DNA of 48,382 nucleotides, taken from contig SMXW01000074.1 of assembly GCA_004356805.1 (NCBI GenBank), positions 1-48,382 on the forward strand. The letters run 5' to 3'. Within the stretch, counting starts at the first letter, position 1. Every line of letters starts with the position of its first letter. The stretch comes from Acidobacteriota bacterium (GTDB lineage Bacteria; Actinomycetota; Acidimicrobiia; Spongiisociales; ZC4RG35). The notes under the pieces are model-generated. The model did no database searches. It was not told where the DNA came from and saw nothing but the letters and a program-made list of their open reading frames with translations. Made by a program: the position numbers and the translations under genes. Below, piece after piece: positions 26,226 to 32,824 of this stretch.

Positions 26226-26995
26226 GGCGCCACGAACCCATGTCCGGCAAGGATCGTCTGACCGATCTCGGACAGAACGAAATCAACGAAGGAGCGCGCG
26301 CCATCGCTGTTGGGGCCCTCCGCAAGCACAGCAATCGGATAGTCGGCCGCCATATTCACGGCATCCGGTATCGCAATGCCGTCGACCCGGCCTGGCACCG
26401 ATCTCACATCCGTCACGTACACGATTCCTGCATCCAACTCGCCTGTCTCGATCTTTGTCAGCAAAGACCTCACATTTGGCGAACCTGTATCAACGATCGG
26501 ATCGACTCCGGCACGAGCCAGCACTTGACGGGCCAGATCACCGCAGGGCACCGGTTGATCGCATAGACCGATGAAGAGTTTCTCGTTGCCGAAATCGTCA
26601 AGACCGGTCACGTGAGCGGGGTTACCCACCGGTACCGCGATCTGGAGAAACCCGCGCGCAAATACCCTGGGCTCTCCGTCCGAAAGACCCGCCTCAACGA
26701 TCGGGGCCATCGTGTCCGCACTCGCCGATGCATACACATCTACCGGCGCACCCGCCAGGATCTGCTCTCGCAAGAGTGAACTTCCCCCAAGATTCAAAAT
26801 CACATCAACTCCAGGGTTGGCAGCCTCAAACACAGACTCCAACTCAGCGAAGACATCGCTCAGGGATGAGGCCGCGGAAACACGAACCTGACCCGAGGGG
26901 TCCGAAGAGCCGCCGCAAGAGCCGAGCAGAAACCCAATGACGACCATTGTGGAGACAACGCGCAGTTGCCCATGTCTCAATCTTGGCGCAGCCAC
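26222..26995 (-). CDS. modA: Molybdate-binding lipoprotein
   Basis: A 257-aa periplasmic-type binding protein anchored as a lipoprotein: the signal ends in VIGFLLGSCGGSS with a lipobox. VRVSAASSLSDVFAELESVFEAANPGVDV and LGGSSLLREQILAGAPVDVYASA are the typical ModA ligand-pocket blocks. The exact start is uncertain. The GTG at 26995 gives a signal peptide of usual length with N-terminal Arg residues, while a GTG at 27040 is also open. It is the first gene of modABC and diverges from the MOSC gene. Confidence 0.87.
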   Translation of the reverse strand: MAAPRLRHGQLRVVSTMVVIGFLLGSCGGSSDPSGQVRVSAASSLSDVFAELESVFEAANPGVDVILNLGGSSLLREQILAGAPVDVYASASADTMAPIVEAGLSDGEPRVFARGFLQIAVPVGNPAHVTGLDDFGNEKLFIGLCDQPVPCGDLARQVLARAGVDPIVDTGSPNVRSLLTKIETGELDAGIVYVTDVRSVPGRVDGIAIPDAVNMAADYPIAVLAEGPNSDGARSFVDFVLSEIGQTILAGHGFVAP

Positions 26996-27042
26996 TGTAA
27001 CGAGCCTATCGCCGACCTCCCCATTCGCATCCAGAACCACCC

Positions 27043-27048
27043 TACCCT
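27043..27048 (+). promoter_or_regulatory. -10-like box pointing to an ATG at 27055
   Basis: TACCCT is followed by 6 nt and ATG at 27055, the same arrangement as for the MFS gene at 28176. The ATG at 27055 is in a different frame from the MOSC body, which suggests a frameshift. Confidence 0.4.
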
Positions 27049-27076
27049 GGCCCGATGGCCGTCATCCATCAGATAA

Positions 27077-27517
27077 GTGTCTCCGGACGGAGGTGTTCCG
27101 AAGACGTCGGTTGACACTGCCAAGATCGACAAGCGTGGAGTAGTCGGAGACCGCCAGGAGGACACGGTCCACCACGGGAGCCCAGACCAGGCCCTCTGTC
27201 TCTACTCGTTGGAGGTGATCGAGAGATTCAAGGCCGAAGGCCACCCCATCGAGCCAGGATTCGCCGGCGAGAACTTAACCATCTCGGGGTTGGACTGGTT
27301 CTCTATCGAACCGGGAGCCAGACTCGAGATCGGTCCAGATATTGAGGCTGAGGTCACCTTCTACGCAACGCCCTGTTCCAAGAACGCCCAGTGGTTTGTA
27401 AACGGCGACTTCACACGCATGCTGCAGAGCAGACACCCGGGCGAATCGAGGCTATATGCACGTGTCTTGAGGGGCGGAGCCTTGACGACAGGTGACGAGG
27501 TCCGGCTAGTCGGATAG
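27077..27517 (+). CDS. MOSC-domain protein (possibly frameshifted at its N-terminus)
   Basis: A 146-aa MOSC domain protein. MOSC domains are beta-barrels found in molybdenum-cofactor sulfurases and related enzymes. GVVGDRQEDTVHHGSPDQALCLYS and GFAGENLTISGLDWFSIEPGARL are clear family blocks, and ATPCSKNA holds the usual Cys. The annotated GTG at 27077 directly follows an in-frame TAA and has no ribosome binding site. The likely native start, ATG 27055 (MAVIHQISVS), reads the expected first strand in another frame, so a 1-nt change separates them. Its position beside modABC fits molybdenum metabolism. Confidence 0.75.
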   Translation: MSPDGGVPKTSVDTAKIDKRGVVGDRQEDTVHHGSPDQALCLYSLEVIERFKAEGHPIEPGFAGENLTISGLDWFSIEPGARLEIGPDIEAEVTFYATPCSKNAQWFVNGDFTRMLQSRHPGESRLYARVLRGGALTTGDEVRLVG

Positions 27518-28141
27518 CTGGGCGGCTAAAAAAGCGAGAGTCGCTGCCCAGGCCCTTTCGAATGCCTCCGGGTCGAAGGTGTCACCATCGGGCTCACAGA
27601 ATCCATGTTTTGTCTTCGGATACCGGATGACCTCAACCGGCAGGGACTCGAGCCCCATGGTGGCCTCCATGAACGCGGCATCATCGTCGGTGATGAACTC
27701 GTCTTCCTCTGCCAGGTGAATGAGGTAGGACGATCTGGAGCCGGCGAAGTCGATCTGCTGGCTCCCGTAGAACGAAACTGCCGCGGCAACGAGGTCAGTG
27801 AGACGAACCGACGCCCACAATCCAAGCGACCCGCCCATACCGAAACCCACGACTCCGATCGGTCCCTGGGTCGATCTCTCATGGAGAAGCTTGGCCGACG
27901 TGAAGACCAGGGATGCCAACCGGTCGGGACTGGCCTCCCCGAGATGATCCAGGGCGTCTTGTTCCGACTCGGGCAGTTCCCCGAAGTTGATATCAGGAGC
28001 CAGGGCTGTGTACCCACGGTCGGCAAGCCCGTCGGCCAGGTCCTTCACCGAAGAGGTCAACCCCCAAAAGGAGTGGAGAATCAACACCCCTGGTCCGGGG
28101 CCGGCGTCACCCTGAACGAAATAGGCGAGATCGCGGACCAC
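27506..28141 (-). CDS. Dienelactone-hydrolase-family protein lacking the nucleophile
   Basis: A 211-aa alpha/beta-hydrolase of the DLH family (GVLILHSFWGLTSSVKDLADGLADRGY). The family's nucleophile motif is normally GFCMGG. Here it reads GFGMGG, with Gly101 (codon GGT, 27839-27841) in place of Cys. Asp147 (EEDEF) and His179 (TKHGF) of the triad are kept. It is therefore probably catalytically dead or altered, perhaps a binding protein. Cys to Gly needs a single base change (TGT to GGT). It starts at a GTG with TAGGTT 6 nt upstream. Its 3' end overlaps the convergent MOSC gene by 12 nt. Confidence 0.8.
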   Translation of the reverse strand: MVRDLAYFVQGDAGPGPGVLILHSFWGLTSSVKDLADGLADRGYTALAPDINFGELPESEQDALDHLGEASPDRLASLVFTSAKLLHERSTQGPIGVVGFGMGGSLGLWASVRLTDLVAAAVSFYGSQQIDFAGSRSSYLIHLAEEDEFITDDDAAFMEATMGLESLPVEVIRYPKTKHGFCEPDGDTFDPEAFERAWAATLAFLAAQLSD

Positions 28142-28147
28142 GAGGCA

Positions 28148-28169
28148 AACCTAGGCCAACATCTACCCT
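28148..28169. promoter_or_regulatory. Back-to-back -10-like boxes, DLH-like and MFS genes
   Basis: On the minus strand TAGGTT (28153-28148) lies 6 nt before the GTG at 28141. On the plus strand TACCCT (28164-28169) lies 6 nt before the ATG at 28176. The two starts are 34 bp apart, so RNA polymerase sites must overlap and the genes probably compete. Confidence 0.45.
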
Positions 28170-28175
28170 GCGGGT

Positions 28176-29828
28176 ATGACGTCGGCAGTTGCACCTCTCA
28201 AGTATCGGCACTTCCGATCTTTGTGGGGAGCGTCTGTGTTCTCGGCGTCAGGCACGTTCATTCAGGCCGTGGCTGCCTCCTGGCTGATGTTCGAGCTGAC
28301 TGGATCGAGTACCTGGGTTGGTTGGATGGTTGCGTCTGCCCTACTGCCGCTCTTCTTTCTGGCCCTCACGGCCGGCGCTCTGGCCGACATGTTCGACCGG
28401 ACCAAGCTGATGCTGATCGCGCAGGGGATCATGGGGGGATCGGCGGTGGCAATGGCGGTCCTCACATACATGGATCTGATCAACCCGCCTCTGCTTCTGG
28501 GCCTCGGACTGCTACTCGGAACCGGTCTGGCCCTCAACATCCCGGCGTGGCAGGCGCTGGTTCCAGACTTGGTCCCGCGAGGACTTGTGGCATCGGCGGT
28601 CGCTCTCCAGTCGGTTGCCTTCAACGCTGCCCGGGCCGTCGGCCCGGCGGTGGGAGGGGTGATCATCGTCGCATTTGGGCCCGAGGCCGGATTCGCGATC
28701 AACGCCCTCACCTACGTCGCTGTGATAGTGGTACTCCTGGTAATCGGCCCCCAACTCGCCGTCCGCGAGCGTGAGACGGCATCCATGGGATCGGCAATAA
28801 CTCTCGGAATCCGTTTCGCCCGATTCACACCCACCTTCCGCAACCTGCTCGCCCTGGTTGCGCTCTTTGCTCTCACTTCGGCCGTCGTCCAGGCCACCTT
28901 GCCAGTGCACACCGATCATCTCGGAGGAAGCGCAGCCATGTTCGGAGTGCTATTGGGGGCGATGGGCGTCGGCGCTCTGGTCGGCGCCTTTCTCCGGCCC
29001 AAGATTCTGAGGCGTCTCAAGGGGAACCTGGTCGCCTACACAATCACGCTTTTCGGCGTCTCGGGGATCATGCTCGGACTTGCCCCCAATCTCGTTGTGG
29101 CGACCGTGGCAATGGTTCTCATCGGAATCTTCTGGTTGCTGACACTCTCCACCCTCAACGCCAGCGCCCAACTGATGGCGCCAGAGTGGATCAGGGGGAG
29201 GGCGATGTCGCTCTACACGCTGGCGTTCGCCGGGATCCTGCCCGTCGGATCCATACTCTCCGGAATGGTCGCCGACCAAATCGGAACCAGCGGGTCGATT
29301 GTCGCATTCAGTTCCGGGGCATTGGTCATTGGTCTGATGAGCCCCCGATTCGGCGTGCCTCGCATCGATGACATCGACACCCCGGAGTTCACCCCGGAGC
29401 GCGTTGTTCAACCTCACAACGAAGCCAGCCTCGAAGGCGGACCGGTGATCGTCCTCAACACGTGGACAATCGACGAGACGGACTTTGCCGGCTTTACGGA
29501 CATCATGAATGAGATCCGTCTTGTGCGGTTGAGCACGGGTGCTTACCGATGGCGTCTCTTCCGGAGCACAACAGACCCCACCCGACTGACCGAGTTGTTC
29601 GCTGTGGCGAGTTGGGAGGAGCACCTCGCCCAGCACACCCGGATCGACGATGCGTCGGCAGATCTGATCACCCGGGCCCGCTCATTCGACCGGGCCGATG
29701 GGCCGAAGACACGCCACCTCATCGCCATCGATGTCGAACGACCCCCCGACTTTGACGACTTGGTGGCCACCCACGAAGAGCTTCACCAGGTCGACGGGTC
29801 CATTCCGGTCCCCGATCAGGACGTCTGA
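28176..29828 (+). CDS. MFS transporter with C-terminal soluble domain
   Basis: A 550-aa MFS protein of the MFS_3 (EntS-like) type: YRHFRSLWGASVFSASGTFIQAVAASWLMFELTGSS opens helix 1, and the A-motif region reads GALADMFDRTKLML. About twelve helices reach residue ~400. A soluble C-terminal ~140 residues (VIVLNTWTIDETDFAGF...AVASWEEHLAQHTR) resembles an ABM-like ferredoxin fold, known as part of this family. It is likely an exporter of small molecules or siderophore-like compounds. Its 3' end overlaps the convergent next gene by 13 nt. Confidence 0.83.
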   Translation: MTSAVAPLKYRHFRSLWGASVFSASGTFIQAVAASWLMFELTGSSTWVGWMVASALLPLFFLALTAGALADMFDRTKLMLIAQGIMGGSAVAMAVLTYMDLINPPLLLGLGLLLGTGLALNIPAWQALVPDLVPRGLVASAVALQSVAFNAARAVGPAVGGVIIVAFGPEAGFAINALTYVAVIVVLLVIGPQLAVRERETASMGSAITLGIRFARFTPTFRNLLALVALFALTSAVVQATLPVHTDHLGGSAAMFGVLLGAMGVGALVGAFLRPKILRRLKGNLVAYTITLFGVSGIMLGLAPNLVVATVAMVLIGIFWLLTLSTLNASAQLMAPEWIRGRAMSLYTLAFAGILPVGSILSGMVADQIGTSGSIVAFSSGALVIGLMSPRFGVPRIDDIDTPEFTPERVVQPHNEASLEGGPVIVLNTWTIDETDFAGFTDIMNEIRLVRLSTGAYRWRLFRSTTDPTRLTELFAVASWEEHLAQHTRIDDASADLITRARSFDRADGPKTRHLIAIDVERPPDFDDLVATHEELHQVDGSIPVPDQDV

Positions 29829-30496
29829 GCGAACCTCATCTCCCTGCGGTACTTCATCCAGTCGGAACTGGTTGTCGACCAGAGGACGTCGGTAATGATC
29901 ATCGCGGTCCCGATCACAACCAAACCGAGAACAGCCCATGTCGGCAACCCCGCCGCGACCGCACCGCCAATCAGGGCAAACGGAATGATCTTGGTGACAA
30001 GGGCCCCGGAAGCATGCATCCAAGCTCGACGACTCGCTGACACGTGGAGATAGCTCGCGTAGTCGATCTTCACGCCAGGTTGGGGCCGGGCCAGTGAGGC
30101 CACAAACCATCTGGTGAACCGGATACCGAGGATCTGGCCAACGATCAGGTGAGCAAGAGCGTGCGTCGAAACGAGGAGCCCTCCGAAACCGAGGTAGAAA
30201 CTGACAACCGCCAGCAGGCCATCCAGGGAGTAGCTTGCGCCGACGAGACCCAGCCCGGCCCCCGTGCCGAGAAATGCGAGAGATGTCCCAACGCCTTTTG
30301 GCACCGTGAGAAGCGCCCATTGGGCGAAGGCAGTCTGGTCGATGGCCGCGATCCGATCGGCGTACCGGTCAACCAACTCGCCGTCTGTCTTCACCGTGGC
30401 TACAGCCGCCCAGAACCCGGATCCGGAAAGACTGTGCCCCGCCGCAACTTGCGCCTCGGCCGTGGCAAGAGCCCGTTCGATGCTCGACGACTCCAT
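29816..30496 (-). CDS. Unknown membrane protein with a degenerate M50-like HxxxH motif
   Basis: A 226-aa membrane protein with about five helices. Residues 112-116 read HALAH within a membrane segment. In site-2 (M50) proteases this site is HExxH, so here the catalytic Glu would be Ala. A later PQPGVKIDYASYLHVSASRRAWMHASGALVTK block resembles the re-entrant region of that family. If related, it is an inactive M50-like protein. The relationship is inferred from motif and topology only. The ATG at 30496 has TAACGT (30508-30503) 6 nt upstream, and a GTG at 30502 is an alternative. It diverges from the sigma factor gene. Confidence 0.5.
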   Translation of the reverse strand: MESSSIERALATAEAQVAAGHSLSGSGFWAAVATVKTDGELVDRYADRIAAIDQTAFAQWALLTVPKGVGTSLAFLGTGAGLGLVGASYSLDGLLAVVSFYLGFGGLLVSTHALAHLIVGQILGIRFTRWFVASLARPQPGVKIDYASYLHVSASRRAWMHASGALVTKIIPFALIGGAVAAGLPTWAVLGLVVIGTAMIITDVLWSTTSSDWMKYRREMRFAQTS

Positions 30497-30502
30497 GACC
30501 AC

Positions 30503-30508
30503 ACGTTA
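30503..30508 (-). promoter_or_regulatory. -10-like box for the M50-like membrane gene
   Basis: On the minus strand TAACGT is followed by 6 nt and the ATG at 30496, the same leaderless arrangement as several neighbours. Confidence 0.35.
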
Positions 30509-30558
30509 GGTACCTTCAGGAGGGTGCAACCGGATTGCCCCCGTTGGGGTTCTAGCTG

Positions 30559-31077
30559 ATGATGAAAGAGATTGGACACGCCCTTGCCTCCGATCTGGAC
30601 GGGGCGTTTCCGACAGTGGTCGAGGAGATGGGAACGAAGATCTATTGGGGTCTCCGCCGTCTGTCCGGAAACCACCAGGAGGCGGAAGACTTGACCCAAG
30701 AGACGTTCATCAGGGCCTACCAGGCCCTCTCGGGCTACGACCGGGCTCGGATCAGAGGAATGAATCTACAGCCCTGGATGTGGACGATCGCCCTCAACCT
30801 TGGGCGCAACCACCTGAGAGACAGATCGAGACGACCGACTTATGTCGAGTTGATCGAGACGGGTAAACCCGACCCGGAATTGCCCGACGGACAGGCCTGG
30901 GACCGACGGCTCAGTCATCTCAACGGTCATCAGAAGACGGCCGTCGTACTCCGCCACGTCGTCGGAATGGGTATCGGCGACATCGCCGAATCAACAGGCC
31001 GACCCGAAGGCACAGTCAAAGCAGATATTCACCGGGGCCTGGCCCGGCTCAAGCAGATAATCGAGGAGGAAGCGTGA
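30559..31077 (+). CDS. ECF-type RNA polymerase sigma factor
   Basis: A 172-aa sigma factor of the ECF size. Region 2 spans about 27-90, with NHQEAEDLTQETFIRAYQAL, the core-binding part, and PWMWTIALNLGRNHLRD, the -10 recognition helix. Region 4 (about 113-167) holds HQKTAVVLRHVVGMGIGDIAEST and the helix GRPEGTVKADIHRGLARLKQ. No anti-sigma gene is nearby. Instead the next gene, overlapping by 4 nt, is an Ogt-Ada fusion. This suggests that the sigma factor belongs to an alkylation response. No ribosome binding site is seen before the ATG. Confidence 0.87.
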   Translation: MMKEIGHALASDLDGAFPTVVEEMGTKIYWGLRRLSGNHQEAEDLTQETFIRAYQALSGYDRARIRGMNLQPWMWTIALNLGRNHLRDRSRRPTYVELIETGKPDPELPDGQAWDRRLSHLNGHQKTAVVLRHVVGMGIGDIAESTGRPEGTVKADIHRGLARLKQIIEEEA

Positions 31078-31829
31078 GCATCGAAACCGAACTTGCCGAC
31101 CTGGTTGGCGGCTTACCCGACGGGATGACCGAAGATGTCGCCCTCGGCACTGGTCTGGCCGACGGCTACGACCTATACGAATCCGCCATCGGACATGTTG
31201 CCGTCACCTTCAACCCCAAGGGTGTGTCTTCGGTCGATATCGCCGACAAGGCGTTTGAAGACAGGTTTGTAGACAGGTTTGGCCGCAAGCTGATCCGCGC
31301 CGAACCGCCCTCGGCTTGGGGCCGGCACATTCCCGCAGCGATCGAGGCAGGAAGACCAGGGAAGCTGCCCGTCGACCTGCGTTCGGTTACCACATTTCAG
31401 GCCGACGTCTTGCATAGAACCGCCACGATTCCCAAAGGTGAGGTGCGTCCGTACGCGTGGCTCGCGCACGAAGTAGATCGCCCAGGAGCAGTACGGGCTG
31501 CTGGGTCGGCCGTCGCACGGAACCCGATTCCACTAATCATCCCCTGTCACAGGGTGGTCCGCACCGATGGGCATATCGGCAACTACTCGCTTGGTGGACC
31601 GGGCATCAAGCACGATCTGCTGGAACACGAAGGTGCACATCCTGATTGGCTGGAAGGCCTCGCCTCAAAGCACATCCGCCTTCAGGGAAACACATCAACG
31701 AAGATCTACTGTCACCCGACTTGTCACGCCATCAGACGCTCCAAACCGGAGAACGTGGTCGACTTCCGCTCCCTCGACGAGGCGAAGAACTCGGGGTTCC
31801 GGGCATGCGAACTCTGTCGGCCATGCTGA
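31074..31829 (+). CDS. O6-alkylguanine-DNA alkyltransferase fused to a C-terminal Ada zinc domain
   Basis: A 251-aa repair protein. Residues of about 85-190 are the Ogt domain, with NPIPLIIPCHRVV and acceptor Cys158. Residues of about 205-251 form a complete Ada N-domain-like zinc finger: STKIYCHPTCHAIRRSKPENV and FRACELCRPC. Its four Cys (213, 217, 245, 248) match the C38-C42-C69-C72 spacing of E. coli Ada within one residue. In Ada this domain is N-terminal and joined to an AraC-type DNA-binding part. Here it is C-terminal and no HTH is present. The gene is co-translated with a sigma factor (GTGA). It probably repairs O6-alkylguanine and phosphotriesters. Confidence 0.85.
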   Translation: MSIETELADLVGGLPDGMTEDVALGTGLADGYDLYESAIGHVAVTFNPKGVSSVDIADKAFEDRFVDRFGRKLIRAEPPSAWGRHIPAAIEAGRPGKLPVDLRSVTTFQADVLHRTATIPKGEVRPYAWLAHEVDRPGAVRAAGSAVARNPIPLIIPCHRVVRTDGHIGNYSLGGPGIKHDLLEHEGAHPDWLEGLASKHIRLQGNTSTKIYCHPTCHAIRRSKPENVVDFRSLDEAKNSGFRACELCRPC

Positions 31830-31921
31830 TCGAGTCGACCGACAAAAGAGTGGGTCGCACCCGGAACAGTGACGCTCCCGATGCCGAGACAGGGTTGTGT
31901 AAATACGCGCTTTGGACCACG

Positions 31922-31927
31922 TAAGGT
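31922..31927 (+). promoter_or_regulatory. -10-like box for the 88-aa gene
   Basis: TAAGGT lies 6 nt before the ATG at 31934, giving a leaderless start. The AAGGTCGGAG bases there could equally act as a ribosome binding site. Confidence 0.35.
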
Positions 31928-31933
31928 CGGAGC

Positions 31934-32200
31934 ATGATCCGTCTGCGCTGGAATCGGATCCCGGAGGGAACGATCGAGTTGGCGGGAAATTCGGTGAGTC
32001 TCGCCAGCAGGGAATTCGCATTGTGGGTAAGAACCCGATGGTTCACCATCGGGGTTACCTATCGCCGACCAGCTCGGATTGAGGTGGCCGGCAATGCGAA
32101 GGCCCGATTAGCCGTTCGGGATCACATGATGTACGCCAGGATCGCCGCGGTGGCCCTGCTTCTCGCGGCCGTAGCCAGGAGGTTGATTGATGACAAGTGA
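31934..32200 (+). CDS. Small basic protein of unknown function upstream of gerW-like gene
   Basis: An 88-aa protein with a beta-rich N-terminal half (IELAGNSVSLASREFALWVRTRWFTIGVTYRRP) and one hydrophobic helix near the C-terminus (ARIAAVALLLAAVARRL). I do not recognise it. It overlaps the GerW-like gene by 11 nt, so the two are translated together, and it may help anchor or localise that protein. Basic residues are frequent. Confidence 0.55.
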   Translation: MIRLRWNRIPEGTIELAGNSVSLASREFALWVRTRWFTIGVTYRRPARIEVAGNAKARLAVRDHMMYARIAAVALLLAAVARRLIDDK

Positions 32201-32579
32201 CAACGAGGGAGACATCCCCAACGCTGCCGAACCGACTGCCGATGCGCTAACGGCTGTCTTCGGTGAAGCCGCACCAAGCACAGTCTTCTCTGAGCCAATA
32301 CAGGTCGGCGACGACTTCGTCATCACTGCCGTGGCTTGGGAGCGTGCCGGCGGATTCGGGTTTGGTGGTGGCGAAGGCACCAACGACGGTGACAGCGGGC
32401 GTGGATCTGGTGGAGGCGGTGGCGGGTGGTCGCAGGGCAGGCCCGTGGCGGTGATCAGGATCACCCCGGCCGGGGTAGAGGTCAAACCTGTCATCGACAT
32501 CACAAAAATCGGCTTGACACTGCTGCTTGGGATATTGGGTGTTTGGCGCGCCTTCCGCAAGGAGAGCAGCTCCCGGTGA
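32190..32579 (+). CDS. GerW/YtfJ-family protein
   Basis: A 129-aa protein. The ATG at 32190 has AGGAGG at 32177-32182. Residues 1-50 contain AVFGEAAPSTVFSEPIQVGDDFVITAVAWERAGGFGFGGG, the family hallmark, and a Gly-rich run (GSGGGGGGW) follows before a conserved RPVAVIRITPAGVEVKPVIDI block. The C-terminus has one hydrophobic stretch (IGLTLLLGILGVWRAF). In Bacillus YtfJ/GerW is needed for spore germination. Actinobacterial members occur without spores and their role is unknown. It is translated with the 88-aa gene upstream. Confidence 0.8.
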   Translation: MTSDNEGDIPNAAEPTADALTAVFGEAAPSTVFSEPIQVGDDFVITAVAWERAGGFGFGGGEGTNDGDSGRGSGGGGGGWSQGRPVAVIRITPAGVEVKPVIDITKIGLTLLLGILGVWRAFRKESSSR

Positions 32580-32695
32580 GAGTGCCGCAATCGAGACCTT
32601 CCAAGAGAAGACCACATCTACGGCCTCTGCTACTCCGTCGGAGCAGACCGGTTTCAGCCAGAACTCGCTCTGCATCGTCGACTAGTAAGACCTAG
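32576..32695 (+). CDS. Possible 39-aa arginine-rich micro-ORF coupled to the GerW-like gene
   Basis: A GTG at 32576 overlaps the GerW stop (GTGA) and opens 39 codons to the TAG at 32693-32695. The product would be very basic: about twelve of 39 residues are Arg (RPSKRRPHLRPLLLRRSR), with no Asp or Glu. AAGGAGAG lies about 11 nt upstream. Third-position GC is lower than in neighbouring genes, so it may be a chance ORF. Confidence 0.2.
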   Translation: MRVPQSRPSKRRPHLRPLLLRRSRPVSARTRSASSTSKT

Positions 32696-32811
32696 CGCCG
32701 GCCGGAATCAATCGCCGTTATCCGGTTGGCCTGGCCGAACCATGACCGGTGACGAGGCACCGAGTCTGACACCGGCCGATTCGCAGGCGATCGGCGCCCA
32801 GATGTAGGGGA

Positions 32812-32817
32812 TAGGCT
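32812..32817 (+). promoter_or_regulatory. -10-like box for the cyclase gene
   Basis: TAGGCT lies 7 nt before the ATG at 32825, and no ribosome binding site is present, consistent with a leaderless transcript. The 32696-32811 interval holds no other feature that I can support. Confidence 0.4.
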
Positions 32818-32824
32818 CGCTTCT

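Noticed and set aside
25588-26574. Plus-strand ORF of 328 aa opposite modB and modA
   Set aside because: It is antisense to ModB and ModA, which carry clear family motifs. The product is Arg/Thr/Pro-rich without a domain.
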